Assembly (NCBI GenBank): GCA_900540735.1
Contig: UQHB01000002.1
Coordinates: 52,080-116,079, forward strand
From: an uncultured Megasphaera sp.
GTDB taxonomy: Bacteria > Bacillota > Negativicutes > Veillonellales > Megasphaeraceae
Direction of reading: 5' to 3'
DNA: 64,000 bases
Part shown: positions 16,592 to 25,881 of the stretch, in pieces
How positions within the stretch are numbered: position 1 is the stretch's first letter
Layout of the letters: the number at the start of each line of letters is the position of its first letter
Notes under the pieces: model-generated
Told to the model about the DNA's origin: nothing
Seen by the model: the letters and a program-made list of their open reading frames with translations, nothing else
The model's database searches: none
Made by a program: the position numbers and the translations under genes

Positions 16592-17299
16592 ATGAATACT
16601 AAACTTTGCTATATACAAGCAGGCCTCGTCGATTATGCTACAGGCCTAACCTATCAACAACAAGCCCGTACATTAGTAGAACAAGGAGATTGGGATGGGA
16701 TTGTCCTCTTCTTAGAACATACGCCGGTCATTACGATTGGCATGCACGGCGGTAACAGTCATCTCTTGGCAGCTCCCCAATGGCTATCAGCACATGGCGT
16801 AGAAGTAATCCATACGAATCGTGGCGGCGATATTACGTGCCATAATCCGGGACAACTCGTCTGTTATCCCATTTTAAATTTAAAGAAATGGCAAGCCGAT
16901 GTCCATTGGTATGTACGGCAATTAGAAGAGTGTATTATCCAGACCGTAAAGGATTTTCACATCCGTGCCGGACGCAAAGCGGTCTACACTGGTGTCTGGG
17001 CTGGCAACCGCAAGATTGCGGCCCTCGGCATAGGGGTCAAGCATTGGATAACTTACCATGGCACAGCCCTCAATATTACGAATGACTTAGATTTATTTTC
17101 TCGCATCATTCCTTGTGGTATTACTGAGTTTGGCGTGACGAGTATGGCCCAAGAAGGCTGTAAAACAACAGTAGATGACGTAATTCCCCATATGATGCAC
17201 CATTTTTCGGCACTCTTTACCCCAACGACACATACTCTTTATACAGATTGGAGTGAATTTTATGGAAGAACGAGTACTCAAAAAACCAACTTGGCTTAA
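16592..17299 (+). CDS. lipB: Octanoyl-[ACP]:protein N-octanoyltransferase
   Basis: LipB transfers octanoate from acyl carrier protein to lipoyl domains, the first step of lipoate synthesis. 235 residues with the conserved THxxRGGD-type motif (IHTNRGGDITCHNPGQLVCYP), the catalytic lysine region RKIAALGIGVKHWITYHG and the catalytic cysteine in IPCGITEFGVTS. It overlaps lipA by 38 bases, so translation is coupled. Together with LipA it serves the lipoyl domains of the dehydrogenase complex encoded at 20.3-23.4 kb on the opposite strand. Confidence 0.95.
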   Translation: MNTKLCYIQAGLVDYATGLTYQQQARTLVEQGDWDGIVLFLEHTPVITIGMHGGNSHLLAAPQWLSAHGVEVIHTNRGGDITCHNPGQLVCYPILNLKKWQADVHWYVRQLEECIIQTVKDFHIRAGRKAVYTGVWAGNRKIAALGIGVKHWITYHGTALNITNDLDLFSRIIPCGITEFGVTSMAQEGCKTTVDDVIPHMMHHFSALFTPTTHTLYTDWSEFYGRTSTQKTNLA

Positions 17300-18137
17300 A
17301 CAGCGTGTCTGCAATAATGAAACCTATCAAAACGTCCGCGGTCTCGTCCAAGGCCTTCATTTACATACAGTCTGCGAAAGTGCGAATTGCCCGAATATTG
17401 GCGAGTGCTTTGGCCATAAAACGGCAACATTCCTCATTTTAGGTGGGATTTGTACACGTGCTTGCAAATACTGTGCCGTACCGAAAGGAAGGCCAGAAGT
17501 CTTAAATCCCGATGAACCGCAAAACTTAGCCGAAGCAGCAGCTCATTTAGGCCTCCGTCACGTCGTTATTACATCGGTGACGCGCGATGACCTGCCTCAT
17601 GGCGGTGCAGAACAGTTCGCTAAATGTATCGAAGCCATTCACCAGACTAGCCCGCAAACGACAGTAGAAGTCTTAACGCCTGATTTTAAAGGAAATATTA
17701 TAGCTATCAACATGGTGCTCCAAGCAGGGCCTACAGTCTTTAATCATAATATCGAAACAGTTGCGCGCCTTTTCCCCACTATCCGTCCCATTGCAGACTA
17801 TCAGCAATCGCTCGATGTACTGCAATACGCCCATACAGCACGACCGGATATTCTCACGAAGAGCGGTATTATGGTCGGCCTGGGTGAAACAGTAGACGAA
17901 TTACAAGAAGCTTTCCAAGATTTATACGATGCCGGTGTTAGCATACTCACAGTCGGGCAATACTTGCGGCCATCACCACAGCACGCCCCTGTTGCAGAAT
18001 ATGTAACACCAGAACAATTCGAGTCTTATCGGGAAATGGCCTTAGACATTGGTTTCAAACATGTTGTTAGCGGCCCGCTGGTACGCAGTTCTTACCATGC
18101 CAGCCTCGCCCTTCATACATGCCTCCATAACTCATAA
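17262..18137 (+). CDS. lipA: Lipoyl synthase (radical SAM)
   Basis: LipA inserts two sulfur atoms into the octanoyl group to give lipoyl. About 291 residues from the ATG at 17262, with GGAGTG 6 bases upstream; a GTG three codons earlier is less likely. Both iron-sulfur motifs are intact: the auxiliary cluster CESANCPNIGEC and the radical SAM motif CTRACKYC. The C-terminal RSSYHA supplies the conserved serine ligand of the auxiliary cluster. It ends 7 bases before a bidirectional terminator shared with lplA. Confidence 0.97.
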   Translation: MEERVLKKPTWLKQRVCNNETYQNVRGLVQGLHLHTVCESANCPNIGECFGHKTATFLILGGICTRACKYCAVPKGRPEVLNPDEPQNLAEAAAHLGLRHVVITSVTRDDLPHGGAEQFAKCIEAIHQTSPQTTVEVLTPDFKGNIIAINMVLQAGPTVFNHNIETVARLFPTIRPIADYQQSLDVLQYAHTARPDILTKSGIMVGLGETVDELQEAFQDLYDAGVSILTVGQYLRPSPQHAPVAEYVTPEQFESYREMALDIGFKHVVSGPLVRSSYHASLALHTCLHNS

Positions 18138-18144
18138 CCGAACG

Positions 18145-18180
18145 AAAAAACTCCTCATCTAGGCTGATGAGGAGTTTTTT
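18145..18180. terminator. Bidirectional terminator between lipA and lplA
   Basis: AAAAAACTCCTCATC pairs with GATGAGGAGTTTTTT around a six-base loop. A-run and T-run flank the helix, so it works for both convergent transcripts. Confidence 0.92.
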
Positions 18181-18184
18181 CGTG

Positions 18185-19171
18185 TTATTCATATATAATT
18201 AAGTCGGCAATGTCTTTCGCTGTAATGCCATTCATATACGAATCTATACCTATCTGTTCCAGGGCTTCATATAGATGGTCATCTAAGGGCAACCCTTTCA
18301 GTTTATCTTCGAGTTCATGTAAATTAGCACTGCCAAAGAAATCACCATACAGTGTCGCTTCTTCGATGCGGCCTTTTTCAACTTGCAAATATATCGTTAC
18401 TAACCCAGCAGGGAATTTCTTTTCTCGTTTTAAATTATACGTCGGCGACTGGCCGTAGTTCCATTCCCACGTAGCGTATTTCTCGTTACGCAATGTTTGG
18501 ATAGCGGCCTTATCTGGCGGCGTAAAGGTATACTGTTCTATATCGTTCCCAGCAAAGACAGCTTGTGTTAATAGATTCTTAAATTGCACCATCGTAATTG
18601 GGTTCTTAAGATGTTCATTAATGTAGGTCACACGGCTATGGACAGATTTAATGCCACGAGACTCACACTTTGCCTTTTTCACAGTCAAAGCCTGCGACAA
18701 GTAATCGACGTTGGCATCGAGCATAATGCAGCCATGAGCCAAGAGGCGGCCGCCACGAGCATACCGGGAATTACCGGAAAATTTCATACCATCAATGGTT
18801 AAATCATTTCGTCCTGTAAATTTCGCTGGAATCCCTAAGTCATGCAGGACCTGGAGTACAGGAGCTACAAAGACATGGAAATTAAAGTCTTCTGCCACGT
18901 CTTGATTGACAATAAAGGTAAAATTCAAGTTCCCTGTATCATGATAGACAGCACCGCCGCCAGTAAGACGGCGGGCTACAGTAATACCATGAGCATCGAC
19001 AAAGGCTTGATTAATTTCTTCTACTGTATTTTGATGTTTGCCAATAATAATGGCATTGTTATTCTGCCACAACATAAAGTACGATTCGTTTTTATCCATT
19101 TGCGAAAAGACGTACTCTTCAGTAGCTAAATTTTCGTACGGATTGGTACTCGTCATTTCAATATATTTCAT
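18185..19171 (-). CDS. lplA: Lipoate--protein ligase A
   Basis: LplA activates free lipoate with ATP and attaches it to lipoyl domains. 328 residues with the catalytic domain motif ARRLTGGGAVYHDTGNLNF, KFSGNSRY and a C-terminal accessory domain, the two-domain form that catalyses both steps. It is the last gene of the long minus-strand operon, 9 bases after the zinc dehydrogenase, and converges on lipA. A salvage ligase inside the operon of its own substrate complex is sensible: it can load the E2 and E3 lipoyl domains encoded upstream. Confidence 0.95.
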   Translation of the reverse strand: MKYIEMTSTNPYENLATEEYVFSQMDKNESYFMLWQNNNAIIIGKHQNTVEEINQAFVDAHGITVARRLTGGGAVYHDTGNLNFTFIVNQDVAEDFNFHVFVAPVLQVLHDLGIPAKFTGRNDLTIDGMKFSGNSRYARGGRLLAHGCIMLDANVDYLSQALTVKKAKCESRGIKSVHSRVTYINEHLKNPITMVQFKNLLTQAVFAGNDIEQYTFTPPDKAAIQTLRNEKYATWEWNYGQSPTYNLKREKKFPAGLVTIYLQVEKGRIEEATLYGDFFGSANLHELEDKLKGLPLDDHLYEALEQIGIDSYMNGITAKDIADLIIYE

Positions 19172-19180
19172 CGTATCACC

Positions 19181-20221
19181 TTATTCCACCATTAAGACGC
19201 ATTTGCAGCACGCTCCTTGCCGCATCAATTTCAATCCTTCTTCGTATTTATCCATAGGCAGTTCATGGGTAATGACAGGCTTTAGGGACAAGCCAGAGCG
19301 AAGCAGTCCTTTGCCTTTGGCCCAATCACTGTACATACGGCGGCCAGCAATGCCTTTGAGAGTAATGCCGCGATATACAAAGGAGTCTAAAGGCAAGGAT
19401 AATTCATGGTCAGATAAGCCTAAAATCGCCATGTTGCCAGCAGGGCGCAAGTAATCCAAAGACTGAGCAATGGCACTGACGTTACCGGAAAAATCGACGA
19501 CTACATCGACAGGATTGCCAAAATTAGCCTCTTTCACAGCAGCAGATATATCCGTTTCTAAGGGATTCAGGACGGCATCAGCACCGACTTCTTTAGCCTT
19601 GTCCCGGCGATTGGCAATAGGCTCAATGGCAATGACCTTAGAAGCACCGCAATATTTAGCAATAATAATGCCCATAATACCAATAGGGCCGCAGCCAATG
19701 ACGACAATCGTATTGCCTAAGAGCGGAAAAGCCGTCATCGCATGGACAGCTGCCATAAAGGGTTCCATTAAACTTAACTCTTGCCACGAAAAGGTCTTAT
19801 CAAAGACGACGGCATTTTCTGCCGGAATGGCAATATATTCCGCTAAGGCTCCATCACGGGATAAGCCAATCGTTTTCGTGTAGCTGCACACATGGAAATC
19901 ATCGTGCAAGCACGCATCGCACGAGTGGCACACAATATGCGTTTCTGCCGCAACAGCATCGCCAATTTGTAAATGGTGGACTTCAGAGCCAACAGCGACG
20001 ATTTCACCGGAAAACTCATGGCCAATAATGGTCGGCATAGTCATACGGTCACTGGCAAACTTATTCCAATCGGCAATGTGAATGTCTGTCCCACAAAGGG
20101 CAACGGCTTTGACTTTCACGAGTACATCATTCGGTCCTACTGTAGGAACGGGCATTAAGGTCGTTGCTAAATTCCCTTTGCCCGAAGCTGCTTTAATTAC
20201 ACATTTCATCATTTCTGTCAT
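19181..20221 (-). CDS. Zinc-dependent medium-chain dehydrogenase, threonine 3-dehydrogenase-like
   Basis: 346 residues. The catalytic zinc motifs CGTDIHI and GHEFSGEIVAVG, the structural zinc cluster CHSCDACLHDDFHVC and the Rossmann motif VIGCGPIGIMG are intact. The overall pattern, including KGIAGRRMYSDW and a GLSLKPVITHEL-type C-terminus, is closest to L-threonine 3-dehydrogenase and butanediol/polyol dehydrogenases. Its place in the dehydrogenase-complex operon suggests it oxidises a substrate feeding that complex (for instance a diol to an acetoin-like ketol), but this is inference. AAAGGAT is 8 bases before the ATG, just below an intercistronic hairpin. Confidence 0.85.
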   Translation of the reverse strand: MTEMMKCVIKAASGKGNLATTLMPVPTVGPNDVLVKVKAVALCGTDIHIADWNKFASDRMTMPTIIGHEFSGEIVAVGSEVHHLQIGDAVAAETHIVCHSCDACLHDDFHVCSYTKTIGLSRDGALAEYIAIPAENAVVFDKTFSWQELSLMEPFMAAVHAMTAFPLLGNTIVVIGCGPIGIMGIIIAKYCGASKVIAIEPIANRRDKAKEVGADAVLNPLETDISAAVKEANFGNPVDVVVDFSGNVSAIAQSLDYLRPAGNMAILGLSDHELSLPLDSFVYRGITLKGIAGRRMYSDWAKGKGLLRSGLSLKPVITHELPMDKYEEGLKLMRQGACCKCVLMVE

Positions 20222-20236
20222 AATGATTATCCTTTC

Positions 20237-20278
20237 AAAAAAGCGCTCTATACTGGGAAGGCAGTGTAAAGCGCTTTT
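20237..20278 (-). terminator. Terminator-like hairpin between E3 and the zinc dehydrogenase
   Basis: On the minus strand AAAAGCGCT pairs with AGCGCTTTT, with a further inner helix and U-run, immediately before the ribosome-binding site of the next gene. It would lower expression of the dehydrogenase and lplA relative to the upstream genes, or stabilise the upstream mRNA. Confidence 0.65.
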
Positions 20279-20306
20279 CTGGGTAATATGGAAATGTCAG
20301 GATAGG

Positions 20307-22019
20307 TTATTTTTTCTTTGGCGGCCAATGAATAGCATTACCAAAGACGGCTTCTGCAGTTTCACCAATGGCTTCGCCAACTGTTGGATGCGCCCAAATG
20401 GTAGACGTTAATTCATCGACTGTTGCTTCTAAGCGAATCGCTAAGGCTCCGGCTGCGATTAAATCAGTAGCTCGCGGGCCATACATGTGCATCCCCAAGA
20501 TTTGACCGTACTTCGAATCGGCCAAAATCTTGACGAGGCCAACGCCACCATTTTCAATGAGCGTCTTGCCGTTAGCCGATAAGTTGAAGCGGCCGCATTG
20601 ATAAGAAATACCTTTGGCTTGCAATTCTTCTTCTTTCAGGCCTACACTGGCAACTTCCGGTTCTAAGTAGATACAAGATGGAACGGTTTCACTATGGTAA
20701 TGGCCCTTACCAGTCATAATGTATTCTACAGCAGCTACGCCTTGGGCCGATGCTGCATGGGCTAACATGAGCTTGCCGTTGCAGTCACCAATCGCAAAGA
20801 TGCCCGGTACGTTCGTCTGGAAATGGTCGTCTGTCACGACTTTTCCACGGTTCAGCGTAACACCTACTTCTTCAAGGCCAATACCTTCAGTCAAGGCCCG
20901 ACGGCCTACAGCCATAATGACTGTTTCTCCTGTAATAGCTTCTTTCTGTCCTTTGTAGTCGATTTGGACGCTTAGGCCTGCGCCGGTTTGGAAAATGGCT
21001 TCGACTTTAGCATCTGTTAAAATCTTAATGCCTTTCTTTTCTAAATCTCCTTGGACAAGGCCGACGATTTCTTGGTCAATAGGCGGTAAAATCTTCGGCA
21101 TGGCTTCAACAATCGTACATTGTACGCCTGCCGCTGCAAACATAGCCGCAAATTCGACACCAATAACACCGCCGCCAATAATGACGAGAGATTGCGGTAA
21201 TTTTTCTAAAGATAAAGCACCTGTACTATCGATGACACCTGGTAAATCAGCACCAGGGAAACGAAGATGAACCGGTTCGGACCCAACAGCTAAGATAATA
21301 TTATCTGCTGCAATCGTTTCATTGCCCACTTGGACGGTGTGCGCATCTTTGACGATACCTTTGCCTTTATATTTCTTTACGCCGTTTGCTTTTAATAAGC
21401 CATCGACACCGCCGACGAGACGTTGTACAATCGATGCTTTATACTGCTGTGCTTCGCTCCAATTCAGGGATGCACCTTGTACATGGACACCTACGTGCGC
21501 CGCTTGCTTGAGGATATTTTCATAGAGCGACGTAGCGTGAATAAGGGCTTTTGTAGGGATGCAACCTACGTTGAGGCATGTACCGCCAACGTTGCCGCTT
21601 TCGACGATAGATACGTCGGCACCAAGTTGCGCCGCTTTAATAGCGGTGACATAGCCGCCAGGACCGGCACCGATGACGACGATGCGTTTCTTATCGCCTG
21701 TCGGAATAGGAGCCGTTGCTGCTGGAGTCGGTGTTGCTACGGGAGCAGGAGCTGCAGCAGGTGCACTGCCAACGGCTTCCCCAGGTTGACCAATATACCC
21801 TAGTACGCCTTTAACAGGTAAGCTTTCCCCTTCTTGGGCTACGATTTTTAAGAGTACGCCGTCTTCATGAGCTTCAACGACATTACTAATTTTATCGGTT
21901 TCAATTTCGACGACTTCATCGCCTTTATGGATGACATCCCCTTCGTGCTTGAGCCATTGGGAAACAGTACCTTCGGTCATTGTCAAGCCTAATTGGGGCA
22001 TTGTAATTTCTATTGCCAT
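20307..22019 (-). CDS. lpdA: Dihydrolipoyl dehydrogenase (E3) with N-terminal lipoyl domain
   Basis: 570 residues. Residues 1-80 are a lipoyl domain (lysine in ETDKISN), followed by an Ala/Pro linker to about residue 105. The rest is a full flavoprotein disulfide reductase: FAD motif VVIGAGPGGYVTAIKAA, redox-active pair GGTCLNVGCIPTKAL, NAD motif IIGGGVIGVEFA and the dimer-interface HAHPT-type HPTVGEA. It reoxidises the dihydrolipoyl groups of the complex with NAD+. The lipoyl domain is nearly the same as that of the adjacent E2, pointing to recent copying or gene conversion. The fusion of a lipoyl domain to E3 is known in acetoin dehydrogenase (AcoL) and some pyruvate dehydrogenase systems. 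Confidence 0.95.
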   Translation of the reverse strand: MAIEITMPQLGLTMTEGTVSQWLKHEGDVIHKGDEVVEIETDKISNVVEAHEDGVLLKIVAQEGESLPVKGVLGYIGQPGEAVGSAPAAAPAPVATPTPAATAPIPTGDKKRIVVIGAGPGGYVTAIKAAQLGADVSIVESGNVGGTCLNVGCIPTKALIHATSLYENILKQAAHVGVHVQGASLNWSEAQQYKASIVQRLVGGVDGLLKANGVKKYKGKGIVKDAHTVQVGNETIAADNIILAVGSEPVHLRFPGADLPGVIDSTGALSLEKLPQSLVIIGGGVIGVEFAAMFAAAGVQCTIVEAMPKILPPIDQEIVGLVQGDLEKKGIKILTDAKVEAIFQTGAGLSVQIDYKGQKEAITGETVIMAVGRRALTEGIGLEEVGVTLNRGKVVTDDHFQTNVPGIFAIGDCNGKLMLAHAASAQGVAAVEYIMTGKGHYHSETVPSCIYLEPEVASVGLKEEELQAKGISYQCGRFNLSANGKTLIENGGVGLVKILADSKYGQILGMHMYGPRATDLIAAGALAIRLEATVDELTSTIWAHPTVGEAIGETAEAVFGNAIHWPPKKK

Positions 22020-22061
22020 GGGTCACACCCTCCTTCTTCTCCTGCATCAACAGGCTTTCGT

Positions 22062-23408
22062 CTATAATAATAACAATGGGTTTTCTAAGTATTCGCGAAG
22101 TCTCGACGTGACGAGACCGGCAACGGCACCATCAATAACACGATGGTCATACCCAAGGACGGCATTCATCATCGGCGCGATAACGATTTCATGATCTTTG
22201 ACGATTGGTTTTTCTACAGTCCGGCAAACACCGAGAATCGTTGCTTCCGGCGGATTGACAATCGGCGTGAAGTGGTCACAACCATACATGCCGAGATTAC
22301 TAATCGTGCACGTTCCGCCAGTTAATTCGTCAGGCGATAATTTGCCATCCCGTGCTTTCTTCGCTAATTCACCGACTTTAGTGTGAATTTCTAATAACCC
22401 TAAGTGGTTTGCATTCTTAATGACCGGAACAATGAGGCCGCTATCGAGGGCAACAGCTACGCCCATATTAATTTCTTGATTGTGAATGATGTATTCACCA
22501 ACGAGGCCGTCATTCGCACTGCGGTATTCTTCGAGGACTTTACACATAGCCTTGATAATCAGGTCTGTAAAGGAGAACTTCTTGCCCATAGCAATGAATT
22601 TTTCTCGTAATGCCGTAGCTTCAGTCATGTTGATTTCAACCGTATGATGGACATGCGGTACATTCCGCCAGCCATCGCCTAAACGCTGGGCAATGACTTT
22701 GCGCATACCTTTGAGTTTTTCCCCATTTTCCGGAACAACTTCGACCGGTTTTGCCGGAGTCGGAGCCGGTGCCGCTACAGGAGCTGCAACGGGTTCTGGT
22801 GCAATACCTGCAGCTTGGAGCACATCGGCTTTCATAATACGGCCATCTGCAGGAATAGCATTCGGGTCGACACCGAGTTCTGCTGCAACTTTGGCAGCTG
22901 TCGGCGAAATCCGTACTTTACTCGATACTTTGTAGGCTTCTACGTCTTTCCCGGTAACGCGGCTGTTATAGCCAGTACCCGTTACTAGTGCCAGGTCAAT
23001 GCCGTCATCTTTAGCGAGTTTCCGTGCATAGGGCGTTGCTAAGACCCAACCGCCATCGATAGTATTCTGCACCGGCCCTGGATCTGGAGCAGCTATCGGC
23101 GCAACCGGCGTAGGTGCTGGAGCCGCCACAGGAGCTGCCGCTGCTGCAGGCGCACCGCCAACGTCTTCACCAGGTTGTCCAATATAGCCGAGGACCCCTT
23201 TAACCGGGAGCGTTTCCCCTTCTTGCGCCACAATCTTTAATAACACGCCGTCTTCATGCGCTTCAACAACGTTACTAATCTTATCCGTTTCTATTTCAAC
23301 AATTTCATCGCCTGCTTTTACTGCGTCACCTTCATGCTTGAGCCACTGCGACACCGTTCCTTCCGTCATCGTCAGGCCCAACTGGGGCATAATGAGTTCT
23401 GTAGCCAT
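22062..23408 (-). CDS. Dihydrolipoamide acyl/acetyltransferase (E2) with two peripheral-subunit-binding domains
   Basis: 448 residues. Domains in order: lipoyl domain at 1-80 (Lys43 in ETDKISN); Ala/Pro linker; a first E3/E1-binding domain near 117-160 (TPYARKLAKDDGIDL, GKDVEAY); a second near 165-205 (SPTAAKVAAELGVDP, KADVLQA); a second linker; and a catalytic acyltransferase domain ending with the active-site DHRVIDG. Tandem binding domains are less usual than a single one. It transfers the acyl group from the lipoyl arm to CoA. The substrate is likely acetoin or a short 2-oxoacid, judged from the E1 subunits. Confidence 0.93.
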   Translation of the reverse strand: MATELIMPQLGLTMTEGTVSQWLKHEGDAVKAGDEIVEIETDKISNVVEAHEDGVLLKIVAQEGETLPVKGVLGYIGQPGEDVGGAPAAAAAPVAAPAPTPVAPIAAPDPGPVQNTIDGGWVLATPYARKLAKDDGIDLALVTGTGYNSRVTGKDVEAYKVSSKVRISPTAAKVAAELGVDPNAIPADGRIMKADVLQAAGIAPEPVAAPVAAPAPTPAKPVEVVPENGEKLKGMRKVIAQRLGDGWRNVPHVHHTVEINMTEATALREKFIAMGKKFSFTDLIIKAMCKVLEEYRSANDGLVGEYIIHNQEINMGVAVALDSGLIVPVIKNANHLGLLEIHTKVGELAKKARDGKLSPDELTGGTCTISNLGMYGCDHFTPIVNPPEATILGVCRTVEKPIVKDHEIVIAPMMNAVLGYDHRVIDGAVAGLVTSRLREYLENPLLLL

Positions 23409-23471
23409 AGTCTTACCTCCTTTATACCAGCGGCAGCTTACCGACGACCGGTTCGCTGCCGACTAGAACAC

Positions 23472-24818
23472 TTATTTTTGCATCGAACAATGTTGTTCGT
23501 TCACTTCAATCATTTCTTCTTTACCCATTTCAACGGCTGTCTTCTTCGGCAAGGTCAACATGACGAGACCAGCAATGACGAGCATACCGCCTAATACATA
23601 GTACCCTAATTCTGTAGAACCTGTATTCTGTTTAATAACACCTAACATGAACGGCCCAATGTAACCGCCTAAGTTTGCTACGGAGTTAATCAAGGCGGTT
23701 GCACCAGCAGCTGCAGCACCGCTGAGGAAAGTCGTCGGTACAGACCACCAGGTCCCCATCGCTGCGTATACGCCAATAGCAGTGATACAAATGAGTATTA
23801 AACTAGCAATACTGCCTGTTACAAAGGGGGCGCAAATGAGGCCGAACGCGCCGAGGAACATGCAGATAGCAATGTGCCAGCGAATTTCGCCAGTCTTCGA
23901 CGAGCTATGACCGACGAAGATCTGTGCAATCAAGGCTGCACCCATGGGGAAGGCAATGGCAATCCCAACGATAGCCGGAGACCAGCCCGATAAGCCTTGC
24001 AATACTTGGGGCATCCAGAAGTTAAAGCCCCAGAAACCAGTAATCCATGTGAAGTAAATCAAGCATAACCGCCATACTTGTTTATCTGTTAAAGACTGCC
24101 AAATCGTGTATTTTTTAACCGATTCTTTCGCCCGTTCTTCAGCAGCAATCGTCTCATTTAAGTATTCTTTTTCAAGTGGTGTCAACCAGCCCACTTTGTC
24201 CGGCCGGTCTTTAACCCAGAATAAAAAGACAAAGGTGAACGCTAAAGCCGGTAAGGCTTCAATGATGAACAAGCACTGCCAGCCATGGAGGCCGAATAAA
24301 TTCAGCTCTAAGAGAATCCCGGCCACAGGAGCCCCAATGATGGCGGCAATCAAGAGCGACGTAAGCATCAAGGAAATGGCCGCTGCCCTTTCTTTTGCTA
24401 GGAACCACCGTGGGAATAAGACGGCATAAATAACCGGATAGAGACTAGCTTCACAAGCCCCTAAGAGAAAGCGGAATAAGAAGAACTGGAATTCCGACGT
24501 CATAAAGGCTAAGAGTCCGCAGACAACGCCCCATGTAAACATAATTCGGGCAATCCATTTACACGCATCGAATTTTGCTGCTACCAAAGAGCCTGGGATT
24601 TCAAAGAAGAAATAACCAATGAAGAACATCCCTGCGCCGGCACCGAAGATTTCCGGTGTAAGCCAATCTAAATCTTGTTGCATGGTCATACCGGCATAGG
24701 CTATATTAACACGGTCAAGGAAGGCAATTACCGATACGAGGAATACGGGTAATATAATATGAATTTTCCGCCGTTTATTTAAACTTTCAAAGTCAATACT
24801 CGCAAATTTCGGATCCAT
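23472..24818 (-). CDS. MFS transporter, anion:cation symporter (ACS) family
   Basis: About 448 residues from the ATG at 24818, with GGGAGGTGGG 8 bases upstream; a TTG frame start at 24845 is less likely. Twelve hydrophobic segments. VIAFLDRVNIAYAGMTMQQDL near the N-terminus and FFEIPGSLVAAKFDACKW mark the ACS (hexuronate, glucarate, tartrate, phthalate) branch. It lies between E1 beta and E2, which is unusual for a dehydrogenase-complex operon and links import of an organic acid to that complex. Two further copies lie at 28.9-32.2 kb, one broken. Confidence 0.88.
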   Translation of the reverse strand: MDPKFASIDFESLNKRRKIHIILPVFLVSVIAFLDRVNIAYAGMTMQQDLDWLTPEIFGAGAGMFFIGYFFFEIPGSLVAAKFDACKWIARIMFTWGVVCGLLAFMTSEFQFFLFRFLLGACEASLYPVIYAVLFPRWFLAKERAAAISLMLTSLLIAAIIGAPVAGILLELNLFGLHGWQCLFIIEALPALAFTFVFLFWVKDRPDKVGWLTPLEKEYLNETIAAEERAKESVKKYTIWQSLTDKQVWRLCLIYFTWITGFWGFNFWMPQVLQGLSGWSPAIVGIAIAFPMGAALIAQIFVGHSSSKTGEIRWHIAICMFLGAFGLICAPFVTGSIASLILICITAIGVYAAMGTWWSVPTTFLSGAAAAGATALINSVANLGGYIGPFMLGVIKQNTGSTELGYYVLGGMLVIAGLVMLTLPKKTAVEMGKEEMIEVNEQHCSMQK

Positions 24819-24864
24819 AATGGTATCCCACCTCCCATACCCCAAATTCCAACCTAATTAATAG

Positions 24865-25848
24865 TTATCTTTTGTTTTCTAATAATTCTTTCACGGCTTT
24901 GACAATATCTTCTGGTTCAATCTTCACGAGCCGTTCCAGTGTCGGAGCATAGGGAATGGGAACAAAGGGAGCACCTAAACGAACGATAGGAGCATCTAAG
25001 TAATCAATCATTTCTTCTGCTGCCCGCGCTGCTACTTCAGCACCTACGCCGCCTTGTTTTACTGCTTCATGGACAACCATTAATTTTTTTGTTTTCTTCA
25101 AAGATTCATAAATCGTATCCATATCAAGCGGCGAAATCGTCCGTAAATCGATACATTCTACATGGATACCGTCTTTATCTAAGGCCTTCGCTGCATCTAA
25201 GACATTGTGCATATAGTAGGAATAGGAAACGATAGTTAAGTCCGTACCTTCTTTTGCTACATGAGCTTTGCCAATAGGTGTTAAGATTTCGCCTTCCGGT
25301 ACTTCCCCTTTCATGGAGAAGAGGCGTTTATGTTCAAAGTAAATGACCGGATCATCACTACGGATAGCTGCTTTCAGCAACCCTTTCGCGTCAGCCGGGT
25401 TAGACGGAATAACGACTTTAATACCAGGAATATGCATAAACCAAGCTTCAACGCACTGGGAATGCTGAGCTGCACCACCACGGGTCATGCCGTCAGGAGC
25501 ACGGAGAACAATAGGCACCTTAGCTTGTCCGCCGAACATGTAGCGGGCTTTAGCCATTTGGTTGAAAATTTCATCCATCGGTACACCAATGAAATCTGCA
25601 AAGTGCATATCGACAACAGGACGCATACCAGCCAGGGCTGCACCTACGCCGCCACCGATAATAGCTGTTTCCGAAATCGGCGTATCACGAACACGTTCTG
25701 CACCAAATTCTTCTGCTAAGCCTTTGAACTGACCAAAAATCCCGCCTTGCCGAGCTATATCTTCACCCATAAGGAATACATTTTTATCACGTGCCATTTC
25801 TTCGCGCATCGCTTCCTGCGTTGCTACAGAAAATGTAATTTTTCTCAT
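24865..25848 (-). CDS. TPP-dependent 2-oxoacid/acetoin dehydrogenase E1, beta subunit
   Basis: 327 residues, the normal length for E1 beta. Typical signatures are MGEDIARQGGIFGQFKGLAEEFG, DTPISETAIIGGGVGAALAGMRP and GGAAQHSQCVEAWFMHIPG, followed by a transketolase C-terminal domain (DLRTISPLDMDTI). It pairs with the E1 alpha encoded 33 bases upstream to decarboxylate the substrate and acylate the lipoyl domain of E2. The GGAAQHSQ segment is closest to acetoin/pyruvate-type enzymes; sequence alone does not separate these. Confidence 0.92.
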   Translation of the reverse strand: MRKITFSVATQEAMREEMARDKNVFLMGEDIARQGGIFGQFKGLAEEFGAERVRDTPISETAIIGGGVGAALAGMRPVVDMHFADFIGVPMDEIFNQMAKARYMFGGQAKVPIVLRAPDGMTRGGAAQHSQCVEAWFMHIPGIKVVIPSNPADAKGLLKAAIRSDDPVIYFEHKRLFSMKGEVPEGEILTPIGKAHVAKEGTDLTIVSYSYYMHNVLDAAKALDKDGIHVECIDLRTISPLDMDTIYESLKKTKKLMVVHEAVKQGGVGAEVAARAAEEMIDYLDAPIVRLGAPFVPIPYAPTLERLVKIEPEDIVKAVKELLENKR

Positions 25849-25881
25849 AATACATACCCTCCTTTGGTATCTCCATATCGA

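Noticed and set aside
23432..23460. GGCAGC/GCTGCC hairpin between the transporter and E2
   Set aside because: It has no U-tract and a short helix, so I do not call it a terminator; it may be an RNA-stability element.
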